From Chiua virens (Eukaryota > Basidiomycota > Agaricomycetes > Boletales > Boletaceae): a stretch of DNA of 64,000 nt. The notes under the pieces were generated by a model. It searched no databases, was not told the origin of the DNA, and was given only the letters and a program-made list of their open reading frames with translations. Where the stretch lies: NCBI GenBank assembly GCA_019787685.1, contig JAHNUO010000016.1:372001-436000 (forward strand), given 5' to 3'. Numbering within the stretch: position 1 is the first letter of the stretch; every line of letters begins with the position of its first letter. This document shows positions 1 through 12,399 of this stretch, one piece after another. A program made the translations under genes and the position numbers.

Positions 1-1020
1 GCTTCGATATGTGTGTGATGATGATTAAAATTTTGCATCTGAATCACAAACGTACCGCAACGACAGGCTGTTTCACTTGTAATCCCAATTCCCTGATAAA
101 TCTGCTCGTCTAGACCTGTCCATAAATTTTTCAAATCATTCGTCTAAGTCGCAGTCTCACGACCGCCGGTCCCGTGCGTCTTCCATTGCTATATGTAAAC
201 CTCCGAGTTGAGCTCATCGAAACATCATCTTGCACCCCTACACCCGGGCCCTCATGGCGACCCACCATGATGTTGTAAAAGATGACCGTACGGTGCGACA
301 ACTTCTTGAAGTATGTATACAATCGCTTTCTCCACTATCGTACTACATATCTTTGTGCCTTTCTACAGAGAAGCGTATTCCTTCGCACTTACTATGGAAT
401 CGTATAGTCTATGTCCTGCTCCCTGTCCCGTGCAGTTTCTGTCCTTGTCATGATGCTGTCAAAATGCCGCCCACACGTATACACCCACGTTCCGATGGAG
501 GCCGTTCAATTTGTTTCCCACATTCTGGCAACGTCAGTTTATCACGATTGATTAACATTTATTATTCTTGCTCATGTTCTTTACAGGCTTATTGTTCACT
601 CAGCTGATCTAGATGATTAAGTATATAAAATGTATCTACTGTCTTCAAAATCTTGCTCGTAAATCGCACAATGTGTTAGAATAGCATGTTACATAATCTG
701 TTTATCGCTTGGGGTACGAAGCATGACTTTTTCTGAGTCCGTTGACAATCTACACCCGAGTTGTGACTGCCATTATTTACTCAAACGGGTGTAAGTTTCG
801 TTTCGATCTTCAACGCAAGAAATCAACTGTCTCTCTATCATAACACGCATCTACTGTCTTGCTCGTGAATCGTACGATGTATTATAATATTAACATGTTA
901 CATAATCAATTTATCGCTCGGGGTCCAGGTCTGCCCGCAGGGCCGTTAAATAGCTACTATCAAAAGACAAAGCTATCAGCCGTATTTAAGTTCGTCATCA
1001 TCTCTCGGGCTGGTGTCGTC
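1..1020. other. AT-rich stretch without a recognisable gene
   Basis: Short open frames on both strands have no domain-like composition. Two similar pieces occur near 640-700 and 850-910: both contain a tract reading tctactgtctt, then ttgctcgt, then atgtta cataat followed by ttatcgct. This indicates a small local duplication of about 60 bp. I see nothing else to support a gene. Confidence 0.5.
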
Positions 1021-1026
1021 ATCGAT

Positions 1027-1640
1027 GCGAGAGAGGGTGGTTAGATCCAAGAATGAGATGGAGTTGAAAGTCCTGGTAACTATAAAATTATCGTTGCCGA
1101 CTAGAGCAATGGACGATCTATGACTTGTGACTCCCAGGACTCGTCGCTACAGGTGTGGAAAAGTCGCGCTCCATCGTCGGACTCCATGCTGGCAGCTGGG
1201 CAGCAACTTGAATGGCCAACTCTGTCTTGGTGTTGATGATGGACCGTTGCGACCATTCCCCTCACAAGCGGCGATTTGGTCCCAATTAGGGGAGAATTGG
1301 GTACTGTTGATCGTACTAGTATCGAATTGGAGAGTCCGGCTGCGGCCTGTTCGCACCTGGTTTCTGTCCACATGGACAGCCTTTTTCTGCGGCTTATCTT
1401 TTGTTCCTCAGACGACCGTTGATATCGAAATGGCGATTACGCTCAATTCCATCTGCGATGTCGAGCCGTCGGATCCCATCCAAGCGGTGCTCTCCGTCTT
1501 CGGAGAACACAATGACCCAAACATTGATAGAGCTTCCTGTTTCAAGTATCACGTCGTCTTTACCGAACTTTCAGTGCGCCGCGTGCTCCTTTTAACTGCC
1601 CCTCGCCGGTCTTGGTTTGCGACAGATAGCTCAGTTTACG
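1027..1640 (-). pseudogene. WD40-propeller gene, copy A, degenerate
   Basis: The minus strand aligns along its length with WD40 copies B (4.7-5.5 kb) and C (13.6-14.5 kb). The segment ending in FLD, the TC-x-D tract and the FSPNWDQIAAC blade strand are all still recognisable. About 70 bp is missing relative to copy B around 1,120-1,150, and the reading frame changes several times, so no propeller could be made. The first-exon ATG of copies B-D (ATGTCGCAGACCAAG) is here CTGTCGCAAACCAAG, at about 1,600-1,625. No function is likely. It is useful as a marker of how the family spread. Confidence 0.75.
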
Positions 1641-1729
1641 CCGGCGGGGAAAGTCGCACTGGAAATACAGATCTTTCTCTGCGGCGTTTCATGTCTTTGG
1701 TGCTTATCCATACTTGGGCCCACAACATG

Positions 1730-2395
1730 CCCGTTCCGACCTTGGAACGTTGCTAGGGCCGCCCTATCCCAGTTGCAGAACTCGGTGGGTACCTTTCGCT
1801 TGGAAGCCAACTTGAAACCTGACTCGAACGTCCGAATCCATCTAGGCACTGAGGAAATACCAGAAATATACCAAGAATAAGGAGTGGCGACCCAAACGAT
1901 CAAGGGGGCGTCCAGGAAATCGAACGCGCTAATGCCGTGGCCTACCATGCATATGCTATCCTCACTAGAAATTCACTGGTGGGGTAGAGACTCGTGGCAG
2001 AAGAGTTGTCATGTATGGCCTGGGGACTACTTGAGCGTACAAGCGCTCCTACCAGAGGAAAAGGAGAGGGCCGAACAGGATCCGTTGATGGTGACCTTGA
2101 TTGACAGGGCACTCGGAGAGTGCTCTTGTTAACTGAACTCCTGAGTCGTCTCAATGATGTGCTGACGATGGCAGGGGCGATTGCATTCGACAGGAGATCG
2201 GCCAGTCTTGGACAGCGTTCGGTATCTTCTGTCATGAACTCGGTACTCTGGGCCCGGGCCCCATGTTGGAACTCAGATTCGATACGCCCGGTCGAGTAGC
2301 ATGGAGACTGGAACGAAACCAGCGTCTCGGGAGTGTGCAAGTATTGGAAATGGAACGCAAGGTAGAGGATATACGTTTACAATGTAAGTAATCCA
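1730..2395 (+). pseudogene. relic of an unassigned plus-strand gene lying head-to-head with WD40 copy A
   Basis: Downstream of 1,880 the plus strand has long, mostly open stretches. One is rich in charged residues (around 2,130-2,240, ending SASLGQRSV). Another runs from about 2,235 to a GTAAGT donor near 2,390 and contains RVAWRLERNQRL and EMERKVEDIRLQ, which suggests a helical or coiled-coil region. The two stretches are in different frames with a single-base shift near 2,236, so the gene appears broken. The segment that begins CGACCCAAACGATCAAGG at about 1,888 recurs at 5.85 and 7.06 kb. I do not recognise the family. Confidence 0.4.
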
Positions 2396-2399
2396 ATAC

Positions 2400-3325
2400 T
2401 TCCGAACCATTCAGTTGCGGCTTGCACCTCTAGCGTTTAACCTCGACCATGTTCTTAGTGAAAGTTTGGTTCATCCTTGAGGCGTGGTCCCCTGGTCCTA
2501 CTCATTTACCCCCCAACGCAAAATCCGAAGACCTAGTCGAAGGCGTTGGTACTTGGACCTGGTACGCTATCCTCACGAGATCATCACGATAGTCCAATGT
2601 AACTCAGTGCGAGGGAAGCAAGCCGGCTCATTCCCCCAAACTTCAAGTTCGATGCGACATGGGGAAAGCGGTACGTGAATCGACTTGGTGGAACGACATC
2701 GACATTCCCCTCCAACACGTTCCAGATCGTCTCGACGCTGCTACTTGTCATAAGCGTGATGCGGCCGTGACGATTAACCCCTTCAGTCATCCCTGAGACG
2801 AAATTTTGGACCCGAGGCTGAATCAAACTTACGGTCCTCATGCTATGATACACGCTTGCTGTTTCGATAGCATCATTATGACATGGTCGTTGGACCGCTG
2901 AACCCGACTCATCGTCGCCGTCACATCGCAGACATGGGATGAGGGGAGACACAAGTATCGCTTGCGCACACGCTATTTAGCAATACATTCCTGATCTTTT
3001 CATGAAGTTGGGTACGCATAGATGTGAATCATGCGATACGTTACCGAGCCAAAAACAAGAGACGAATCGCGCCTTTGGCAATCTTATCATCGAGAGCCCT
3101 CCGATTCATCTGCTCAGTGTCGCTTCGTTGTTCATCCCCAGACTGTACTACCAGAGAGGTCCACGGATCGTCGATACTTAAGGTTGTACACGCTGGTGTA
3201 TAAGGAAGTCCAGAACATCTATAAATGTGATGCGAATTACATGGTCATCGTCAACCAGCGCACAATGTATCGAGTCCATGATTGCGTCCGAGTCAAGGTG
3301 GCCCGTCTATGGTACCATAACGATA
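2400..3325. other. no gene recognised
   Basis: Open frames at 2,484-2,678 (plus) and 2,584-2,952 (minus) lack recognisable motifs or convincing splice structure. The right part, from about 3,030, grades into sequence shared with 12.37-12.65 kb and 43.8-44.25 kb, which corresponds to the far 3' end of the WD40 gene copies. Confidence 0.4.
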
Positions 3326-5555
3326 GCACAACAGCCATGCTGGGACGGAGATCCAAACTCTATCTCCACGGCCGGCGGGAACCTGTTGATTCTATTCAAC
3401 CACCATACAAGTTCAAGACAAATGTGCTAACCGTCACGCTGGCAGGAACCCTTTCGCTCGCGGGTTGAGTGACTTGAGTCGTGACATTTACTGGTGGAGG
3501 CTTCGAACGGGGTGTTAGTAATCATGGGGCCACATCACAAGAAATGTAACACACTGGGGCTGCTTGCCTTGGTTCCGACGTGCCTCGAACGTTTTGTGCG
3601 GCAGCGTTTTGTGCAGCAGCGGCTTGCTGTGGAACGTGAACGATAGGCGCCCTGGTAGGTGGTCTCTCTCGCGGTAATCCCTCGGAGCCAAACCATGAAT
3701 AAATTATACCGCTCTTCTCCAGGGGGTGCATAGACCATTCGCTAAGAGCATATAAGATACGCTATAAGATGCTGAAAAAAGAGACGACTCACAGGTGCAC
3801 GCTGATTTGCAGCCAACGTGGAAAAGTGTTCGCTCCGTGGACGGTGTTGTCGAAGGTGCTGGTGAACCTACTTGAACGGTAGGGTCACTAGGACGTTGCA
3901 GCCCATCGGCTGGGCTCGGACGATCCAGGATCCTTGTTCTGGTTGCCGATATTGGATTTGAGCCATTTCACAACCCTTGGGCGTCGCTTGGGCAATGCGG
4001 TGTCGGGATGTTCTTCTGGACTTGGTTCGGAAGGAGGGAGTGTGGGTACGGGAGGTGTGGGCTGGGATACAGGATGAGACGTCTCAAGCGGCGGTACCTC
4101 ATGCGCAGGAGAGAGGATGGATGACACAGGGGACGGTGACTGCAACAGGGTTAACACGCATACAGAGAAGAGTGGAGCGGTAACGAACCTCGTCGTAGTC
4201 GAATGCAGGGGCGGGTGTGGGTGCATTTGTTGGTACTTCAACCTATGGCATCGTAAGAATTTGTCTGGAATTAGATATGGATGAACTCGCACCTCGAGGA
4301 GATCGATGTCGTCTTCCGTGCTGTTTGGCACTTCCTCGTCATTGCTGGATACCTGATAAAACAGACGCAACGAAGATGTAAGAGGGATATTCGCAAAGAC
4401 TGAATGATGTCGACAAACTCGTACCGGATGAGAGTCGTGAGCAAGACTTTCATTGCTACCTGAGGCCATATGCTGTTCACCGTGTTCGTTTTTCCCCGGA
4501 GTGGATGGCTATTGAGTTGTGAAGCTATCCGGCTTCGCCAAAACTACGTGCAGACAAACACTTACGTTGACAAACAAGGCTGGGAGGATAGTGGTGAGGT
4601 TATGAATGGAAATCTTCCCATCACTGCGTCCTGCTGCGAGGTAGGTACTGTCGGGAGACAGAGTAATCAGGCGTAGATAAATATCACTGGTGCCCTTGAT
4701 GACGGGACCGATCCGAGAGAGGGTGAATGCATCCAAGAATGAGATGGAGCCAGAGAATTGTTGGCAGCTATAAATTTCTCGTTTCCAGCCAGAGCAATGG
4801 ACCAGAGACTAGAGCTGCCGTCCATCACCCGTGACTCGGCAAGCAGGGTCCCTGTTGATGCATTGTAAGACTTGACCTTGTTGTCTTTACAGGTGTGGAA
4901 TATCCGCTCTCCATCGCTAGTCCATGCAAGCCGGGTGGAAGGATCGCAAAGGACTGTCTGGGTGTCGATTGTGACCAGTTTGTCACTGCTGTGACTGTCC
5001 AAGATCATGATCGGGCCTCCCCATACACAAGCAGCAATCCGGTCCCCATTGGGAGAAAATCGGACACTGATCACCGTGTTGTTGAATTGGACTGGTCCGA
5101 TCAGTCGCTCGCTGGTTGCAACGTTCCACACACTTGCACTGTTCTTCCAGGTTCCTGTCGCAATCCGGGTCGAATCCGGTGACCAGTCCACCGTGACTGT
5201 CGACACCCTGTTTCCATCCTCGACATGGCAAACCTTTTCCTGCAACTTGATATCCCATATGAGTGCTCCCTTTTCTGTTCCACACATGACCCATTTTCCG
5301 TCCCTTGATATTGAAATGGCATATGTGTTCATCTCCGTCTGCTTGGCCACCTCTCGTTTGTCTGCAATGTCGAACTGGCGAACCCCATCGCCACTTCCAC
5401 TGAAAAGATACTTTCCGTCCATGGAGAACGCCACGGCATATACATAGCGTGAGAGCCCTGTCTCGAGAAGTATCATGTCGTCTGACTCGGACTGAACTGT
5501 CAGTGCACCCCGTTACTCCTTTTGACTGCTACTCACCTGTCTTGGTCTGCGACAT
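3326..5555 (-). CDS. WD40-propeller protein, copy B (3' part frame-broken)
   Basis: Exon 1 is a short ATG exon coding MSQTKT (ATG at 5,555), followed by a GTGAGT donor. An AG acceptor at 5,482 leads into a frame open to 4,667. That frame holds successive WD40 blades marked by FSMDGKYLFSG, ISRDGKWVMCG, WSPDSTRIATG, FSPNGDRIAAC and WTSDGERIF. WD40 propellers are protein-interaction scaffolds, and the partner here is unknown. Near 4,765 a 2-base difference from copy C moves the last blade (SISFLDA, then LSPDSTYLAAG) into another frame. As read, the protein therefore ends about 30 residues later at 4,667. Downstream on the same strand are more spliced-looking segments (Pro-rich at 3.96-4.19 kb, Ala/Pro-rich at 3.52-3.73 kb) that match the downstream part of copy C. 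The gene may therefore originally have encoded a propeller plus a disordered tail. No NACHT or other N-terminal domain is present. Confidence 0.7.
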
Positions 5556-5559
5556 CTCA

Positions 5560-6570
5560 CAGTTGCGGGGTTTGAAGCGTCAAGGAGTAAGGAGTTTCGG
5601 TTTACGCCGGCGCAGAAAGTCGCACTGGAAACACGTTCCTTTCATAATGTGGTCTTTCTCTCCCCGCGCCTCGTTCTTAGGCGCTTATCCACACTCGGGT
5701 CCCCACTAAATGCGCGTTCCAACCTTGAAACATTCCGAAGGCAACCCTATCACAATCACAAGACATCTCGTATCTGGCTGCAGAACTGGGTTCGCGCCTT
5801 GGACGTACTAGGAATGCACTAAAATCACATTGCTTAGGAATCAAATGCACCGACGCAAGCGATCAAGGAGCCTCGGAGGCGTCCAAGAAGCAAGGTGTGT
5901 GTTTAGATCCACAAGCATCGGGCTGATTACCTTCATCTCCAGCTTGACTCGGCGAACCAAAAATCTATTGTCGACATTCAAAACGAACGAGGCCAGAACC
6001 TGGAGCGGAACTCAGTCAACGCCGACAAGACTGACGAAAGGAAATGGAGAACGACTTATCCGTCGAGTCTGAATGTTTGGACGAGACAGCGAAGCTGGTG
6101 ACAATGTCGATGATGCGAGAATGTAGATCAAGAATTAGCACCCACTAGCGGCTAATCCTTCCTCGAATGCCACAGGTGGAAGATGTAGCTGTGTCGAAAG
6201 AAAAGTTGCACACGTGCTTTGCCGTCTCAGCTTTCAAAATGTCGAGCCAGGTAATAGACGATCTGCTTGAGGGACCTCGTTGAGACCTTGTTGTACGAAG
6301 GTGGGACTGTCTAGCCGTAACCGCGAGGACCTGCGATGACCACGATCATGACGGTCCGCTGATCAACGTTGCTTCATCTGCGTTCGCTGGTTCGAAGAGT
6401 AATAAATCTGCTCGACTCGAGACTATCATCGCTGCACTGTCACACAGGCCCCTACGCAGCTTACCGCACTCAAAGAGAAGTTCCAAATGATCAAACGGTG
6501 ATTATAGTGTTAGCAAAGCCATCAAACGACCTGCGTCGTGATCGATCCGAAGTTTGCCGTTTGATTTGAA
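5560..6570 (+). repeat. promoter-proximal block of the WD40 copies plus a repeated plus-strand module
   Basis: Sequence just upstream of WD40 copy B's ATG (5,556-5,800) is shared with the same position in copy A (1,570-1,880) and copy C (14,594-14,760), including the run TTTACGCCGG and the GGTCCCCACT tract. From about 5,850 a second module begins, with homologues at 1.89 kb and 7.06 kb. Its part around 5,720-6,250 is also found at 40.85-41.26 kb. The tract 6,340-6,560 resembles 7,190-7,390. The plus-strand frames are interrupted, and no gene product is recognised. Confidence 0.55.
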
Positions 6571-7044
6571 TTGACATGTTACGTCTACACACCGATATCG
6601 ATCACCTCTTCCGACGCAAAACCTCGGTTTAGATTCAAGAAAATAAACTGTCGGCTGCGCACGGTCAGCACTCATACGATTGGTCACACAGGTCTTCAAC
6701 CTCCGAAGCCCGTTCTAATACAAATCGACACGACACAACGTCAACCTGGCAAATTGGAACCGTCCACTGCACCTTTCCACTGCACCTTCGGGATAAGGAC
6801 TCACTCGTACACACAAAAAAGCATAGCGATGTAGGTGAGATGGTAATGGCGTCTGGTTGACTTTTGGATGATTTTCGTTATGAACTAGTCGACCGTCGGA
6901 CGGCCGAATTTCGTTTGCACACACTACTAGTATATTCGAGGATACATTTGTAGACTTTTGACCTGGTGTATAAATGAATGTAAGACGTCATCTACTGAGT
7001 TGAACATATTATGGAGTGAGTCCATCTTGAAACGCGCCTACTTG

Positions 7045-7390
7045 GAGGATTTAAAGACATCGACGCAAACGATCAAGGAGCCGTCCAAGAAAGCAAGGGA
7101 TGTTTTTCAGGGTATCTAGATATGCGAGTTCCCTCGTTCCTAGAATTAACTGCTTGTGACGAATCTACAGAGGACTCCGAGGACGACAATTATGACGGCC
7201 CATTTATGAACGTACCTTTCTCTGCGCTCGCCGATTCGACGAGTAAAAAGGTTGCTCGACTCGAGATTCCATCGATCCCACGTAGACGCTTACACAGCTC
7301 ACCGTACGCCAGGAGAAGCTCCAAAAGAGAAACACAAGGCAGTGGGAGCCAATAGTGTATAGTACTAGCAAAGCTGTTCGATGAGTCTCA
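7045..7390 (+). repeat. second copy of the plus-strand module
   Basis: This begins with CGACGCAAACGATCAAGGAG, which is nearly the same as the module starts at 1.89 and 5.85 kb. It continues into an acidic open frame (7,122-7,355; ESTEDSEDDNYDGP), then a basic Ser/Arg-rich end. The 3' part resembles 6,340-6,560. An open frame of 77 codons is present but I recognise no domain. It could be the 3' exon of a gene lost elsewhere. Confidence 0.4.
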
Positions 7391-7552
7391 TTTCACACTG
7401 CGAGGAAAGGTACGTCAAGTAACTCGGCAAGTATCACAGGGTTCTCGTTACATGCATAAGAATTCGACCAAGATACAAAGCTGTGCGACTTGGGTGCTAT
7501 TCCCGGTGAGGGGATGCGACCAAGTCGAGGCCTGATGCAGACTTGATTATAT

Positions 7553-10500
7553 TTACACGTCTTCCTTACTGTTTTGTGGTCGGTGGTCAAAAGGGATGGT
7601 ACCATTCAACCTAAAGTCCCTGCTGCTTGCGCCGACAGAGAACCTGATTGTCCCGTTCGGCTTGATCCATCCTTGGCGCACAACATCCCAAATCGACAAG
7701 TCGTGACGTGAGACCGTGATCGACGCCCGACGCGTCTGACCTGGATGGAGCTCGATGTCGGTGAATCCTTTCAAAATCGAAGGGGGCTCCTTTGCCGATG
7801 CCGGATGATGCACAGTAAAGTTGGGGGATCTAAAAAAACAAATGAACCAGGAGCCGTTATACCGAGAAGCGAGAGATACTCGCCTCGCGACCAAAGTGAG
7901 AACCCGTGTTCGTCACATCGAACGTGACCTGGAACGCAGGTATGTGAAGCCTGGCGGAAATACAGGACAGTCAGATGATGAATCTCCTGCCGAAGTGCGA
8001 AGAATTACCATAGAGCAGTGGTCGACCCCTCAGCGATAGGAGACGCGCCTCCCGCGGCCCAGTTATCAATAAGGTCCTTCTCTGGGACATCTGCGGAGGT
8101 AATGGGAGTAATTGCAAGATTGGAATATTCGAAGGTCGTGTAACTCAGGCCAAAACCGAACTCGTAGCGAGGGGCAATGTTTCGCTAGAAAACGATGTAA
8201 AGAGCATCCTCTATTTGTAAAGTATCACTCACAGCATCGAACCAGCGGTAATCGATATAAAGCCTAGAGATCCTCATAAGTACAACGTGTTGTGTGAGTA
8301 GGTAGATTGAACTTACCCTTCAGTATAATCGATGGGTAAGATTTCGGTTCCGCTACCACCTAAAGTAAGTTGAGCTGGGTAGTCATCCGTGTTCTTGGCG
8401 ATCGTGTACGGCAGACGTCCAGATGGATTCCAGTCTCCGTACAGAACGTCCGCGATCGCATTACCGGCTTCGTTGCCACCAAGGTTGGCCCAAACGATCT
8501 GGACCAGCGGATCAGGAAACTGACAACAAGAAGTATTCAGTCAAAAAGCACGAACAGCGGTGACATTAGGATGCTCAACCCAGGGTTCGAGAATGAGAGG
8601 CCCGACGCTGTTTGTAACGACGATAGTGTTCTTGTTTTGGGCGGCGACAGCGAGTATGAGTCGATCCCCGTTGTTCCAAGCAGTCAGATTCTTCCTATCG
8701 CCTTCGTTCCCATCGACGGTAATGTATTGCTGGGCTGAAAGTCAGATATAAGCCGATGAGAACAAGTAAATGTCACACCTCTCCAGAGTCAGAATTCACG
8801 AAGACAATAGCAACTTCCTGATCAAGCGCTGCACTTGCAGCCTGGCCGAGGTCCCAGTTGTCAAAGTCCCAAGAGAAAATAGTTTGATCAACTTTTGCAC
8901 GAGCCTGAATGGCTTCATACGGCTGACAATGACATACGTAAGTATTCGTCGAGAAATTCAGCTCTTGCCAAAGATTCGACTCACGGAGATAAGATACGAA
9001 AACCTATCCGTCCTGTAACCCTAGTCAGCCAACACGCGGTGATCGATTCTCCGAGAACATCCATACCCAGATCCCCAACCCATGGCAAGAACTCCGGTTG
9101 GGTCACCACCTTGATCTAGGTACTCGTTGGGGCCGGACTGAGGTGGTGCGGCATCACTTCCAACCAACACTAGACTCTTAGGCTTCTTCAAGGGTAGTGC
9201 ACCCATATTTTTAAGCAGAACAATGCCGGCAGTGGCGACTTCCCTGACAACAGAAGCGTGGTCGCTCTGAGCATTGACTTTCTGGTTAATAGGGTCATTG
9301 ATATCCCAGGAATTCACTGTCGTGTTTGGATAATCTTGATCCTGGTGCAAATAGTACCACGCAGCGACGATACGCGTGGCCATGTCGTCAAGGCGAGCCA
9401 TTGATATCGTGTGGTTTTTGACATACGCCGCGAGGTTGTCACCGAAGTAGGAGTCGCCCGAGCCTACAAAGATGTCTCCAGGCATAGTCATCTGCAAATC
9501 AAGGTCAGGAAGCGTTCGAAGGTAGTCGGACGAATTTACAGACGTCGAGACCCTGAACAGCCGAAAATGTGTTCATAGTAGCAGACCAATCCGACATAAC
9601 GACTATTTGATCTCAGCACACGCTACCAGACATGCAATACAAGAGGTTACTTACAACCCTGAAATCCGAACTCCCTCTTCAGAATATCATTCATGGTCTT
9701 GTTATTATTGCAGGCATAGGTATCATTGATGAGGTCTTGACGAGATGTTAGAACAGACTACCCAGAACAAATGTTACTGACTGTAGCTGCACATGACAGA
9801 TGAAACGCCAGCCATCACGGAACGCATGAAAGGATATGCGTAGATTTCGTGTTGGGTTCTGTCAGTCGACATTGGACGACGACTGGGTACGCATGTGTTC
9901 CTGTTCGCTGTTATAATTGGGTAGTTAATGACCAAAAAGTCTGCCGAAAATCAAGCGGACTCAACTTGTTAATGAAATGCTTGGCAGTCGCCTGGACACC
10001 GCCAGCCTGTAAACCGAGAATGGTTTCGTATGCAGCTTCTCCGACAAGGAAGGGGTCAGCACCAAAGCCTTCAAAATTACGTCCACCTTGAGCAATGCGC
10101 CCAATATTCATCATCGGGCCGAGGGCAATATTGATACCCTTTGCCTTGAATTCCTGGCCCATCGCCAGTCCACGTGCCCGAATCAAAGCACGATTCCATC
10201 TATACCAGAAACCTTCAAGTACATTACAGAGATAGTGCATTCAGAATAACTCACGTCGACGCCGTGGTAAGTCCAGCGGGGAAAGAGCTAACTAAATCGG
10301 TGAAACGAACTCCGAGAGGAGAATCCTATTCGAACTTTATCAGGACTGGAAGGTTGGCGGTATCAAAGTGACGGCCTACCTGAAGACAGAGACCCGGGAA
10401 ATCGGCAACCGCGGGAATATTTCCTACGCAAGGACCATTCGCCCAACCGACACCAGTAGTAATGCTAACTTTTTGCTCGATTGTACAGCTGGAAAGCTAT

Positions 10501-10929
10501 CGCGTATAAGTCCCAAATTTGGTGATCAGATATACTAGATCGTAATGTGGAATAAATAGATTGACACCGACCAATTCTTGTGCCTTGGAATACGCAATGG
10601 ACCATGCAGGTGCAAAGTCGAGAACAACTACTGGGTTGGGGCTGACGGGAGGAGGGAATAATGGGTCAGTCTTACGGAAGACTGGTGGCTCTGGATGGAG
10701 TGTGGGTGTAGGGAATGGAGTGAAAGGATGATTCGAAATCGGGGTAGTGAGAGGCCCAGACTGAGTCGAGACGCTCGAGGTTGGAGTTGACTGCTGTCGT
10801 CGAGGAACTGGAACTGGAATGTGAATGTGTCGATGACAGAAACGAAAAATCGGACGGAGGACCGCTGTCAAGCGCGAGGATGCATGGCACAAAAAATAGC
10901 AGGAGAAATTTGGAAATTTTTTGCGCCAT
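7553..10929 (-). CDS. secreted GH3 beta-glucosidase, multi-exon, with apparent frame breaks
   Basis: GH3 enzymes release glucose from the non-reducing end of beta-glucosides and act on cellobiose outside the cell. The start at 10,929 gives a hydrophobic signal peptide (MAQKISKFLLLFFVPCILA) and a Ser-rich linker. About a dozen exons then follow with GT-AG introns. They carry the N-terminal barrel motifs TTGVGW and GPCVGNIPAVADFPGLCL, then LGPMMN and GRNFEGFGADPFL, QATAKHFI, and the VMSDW block with the nucleophile Asp near 9,592. Next come the second domain (ATAGIVLLKNMGALPL, GWGSG) and the C-terminal fibronectin-III-like domain (GFTDIELHPGQ) that ends at 7,553. Two one-base discontinuities are visible: GTCGACTGACAG near 9,862-9,868, between SSNVD and RTQHEIYA, and one near 7,810-7,830, between IPQLY and KEPPSILKGF. 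As written the protein would be truncated, so the gene may be a young pseudogene, or the bases may be errors. Confidence 0.85.
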
Positions 10930-10979
10930 CTTGATCCGGGACGTGGACAGGAAGCAACTATGTGATTAATAGCACACAT

Positions 10980-12330
10980 TCTCGTCGACGTGGCACGTAA
11001 GGGTCATGCACTGCCCTTCATTGATGATGAAGTCTGCTAAAACACAATCAGAACCTGATCTTATGGCATTCAGCGAGAACCTACACGCACTAGAAAGTCT
11101 TAATTTCAAAGGGCTTGTGATGAGCCACAATGAGTCAAGGCAAATCATTGGATTCCGTACCGCATCAAGGCTCACGAGGACGCCGCTGATCAACATATAA
11201 CACAGGATTGCTTCCAAGGCTTGACGCCGGCGAGGGATGATAATATGTATGGAGAAATCGAGACTCAGCTGCCGAATCATACCGGTCGTGCCTAAGAGCT
11301 AGTAGTAAGCCAGTCCACGGACAAAGACATGGATGATAATAGATGACATTGTGCCTGGTCAGAACCGCGTACGCGAAAGGACGGAAATGGCGCTCGTAGG
11401 TGTCAGAAGCGGGGAGAAACTAGTAACCTGGCATCACAAAACCAGGCCACCCCCTTTCCCTGAGCCACGTTGCTCATGGTTTGGACAGCCATGGTTTTTT
11501 GAGCGTTCAATCGTCAGTGATCGTCCAAAAATAAGCCACAACCGACTTGTCGACGTGTCTTCTGTGGGGATCAATCTGGGAAGCAAAACTCCATCGTGTC
11601 TCGTGCGTCCAATGCAAACCGCCATTTCCACTGGCAGGCGATGTAGTGTTGGTAGCATGTGAATGCAACGTATGTTTAGGCGTAGTTGACAGGAATTATG
11701 TTTGTAGCCCCTACTGGACGCGGCGGCATACCAGGGCATGGCTGTCGTCAACTGTCGCAACGGAAACAGAACTTGAAAGTGGGCGTGAACCAAAAGGTTC
11801 ACGGACAGCGAATATACTCACCGCTGACTAGCGGGCTTCCTCTCCAAATCTGCGACATTGCCCTGCGACCACTCTACGAGATTCCGAATCTTGCGTTCTG
11901 TTACTTCTGTAACGCGAACTTGAAGGAACCCGACGTGTACTCGGTACTAAGCTCAGTGCATCACAAAGCAACCAGATGATATAGACGGCTGCAAAGGTGT
12001 CAACATTGACAACAGGCGAGGAGTTGGAGACATCTAGTTTGGTGTAGCAGGTTGGCGAATATTTCGGAAGAGTTATGGTGGAGTCAAAAGTATCGCCGCG
12101 AGCTGTGAGCGAGTAGTACTCCCGCCGGGACGACGCCAAACACTCGGAGCATCTTCGCCAACACAAGCATTGGCCAATGTTCCTGTCGGATCCGGGATCG
12201 CTTCTAGTGGTATTTTGAGCTTTGTGAAGCCAACATTGTTTACTGTCATATTGCTACTACAATCTACTACGAATCTGCTGGATGGACAATTTCGGAGGAA
12301 ATTGATGCAGCGTAGACTCATCATCAGACA
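10980..12330 (-). other. possible unassigned membrane or secreted protein gene
   Basis: The minus strand from 12,324 has an open frame of 83 codons containing NMTVNNVGFTKL and GTLANACVGEDAPSVWRRP. It is followed, in another frame, by SPTCYTKLDVSNSSP and a hydrophobic stretch around TFAAVYIIWLLCDALSL (about 11,950-12,010). The character is that of a secreted or membrane-anchored fungal protein with N-glycosylation sites, but the two parts do not join in one frame and I do not recognise the family. From 11,800 to 10,980 I see nothing convincing. Confidence 0.3.
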
Positions 12331-12399
12331 CGTGTCCGAGTTGTGAATAACAAATCAACAGGTCTAGTTACGGACATGACGAGAGTATACTTGTAGTCC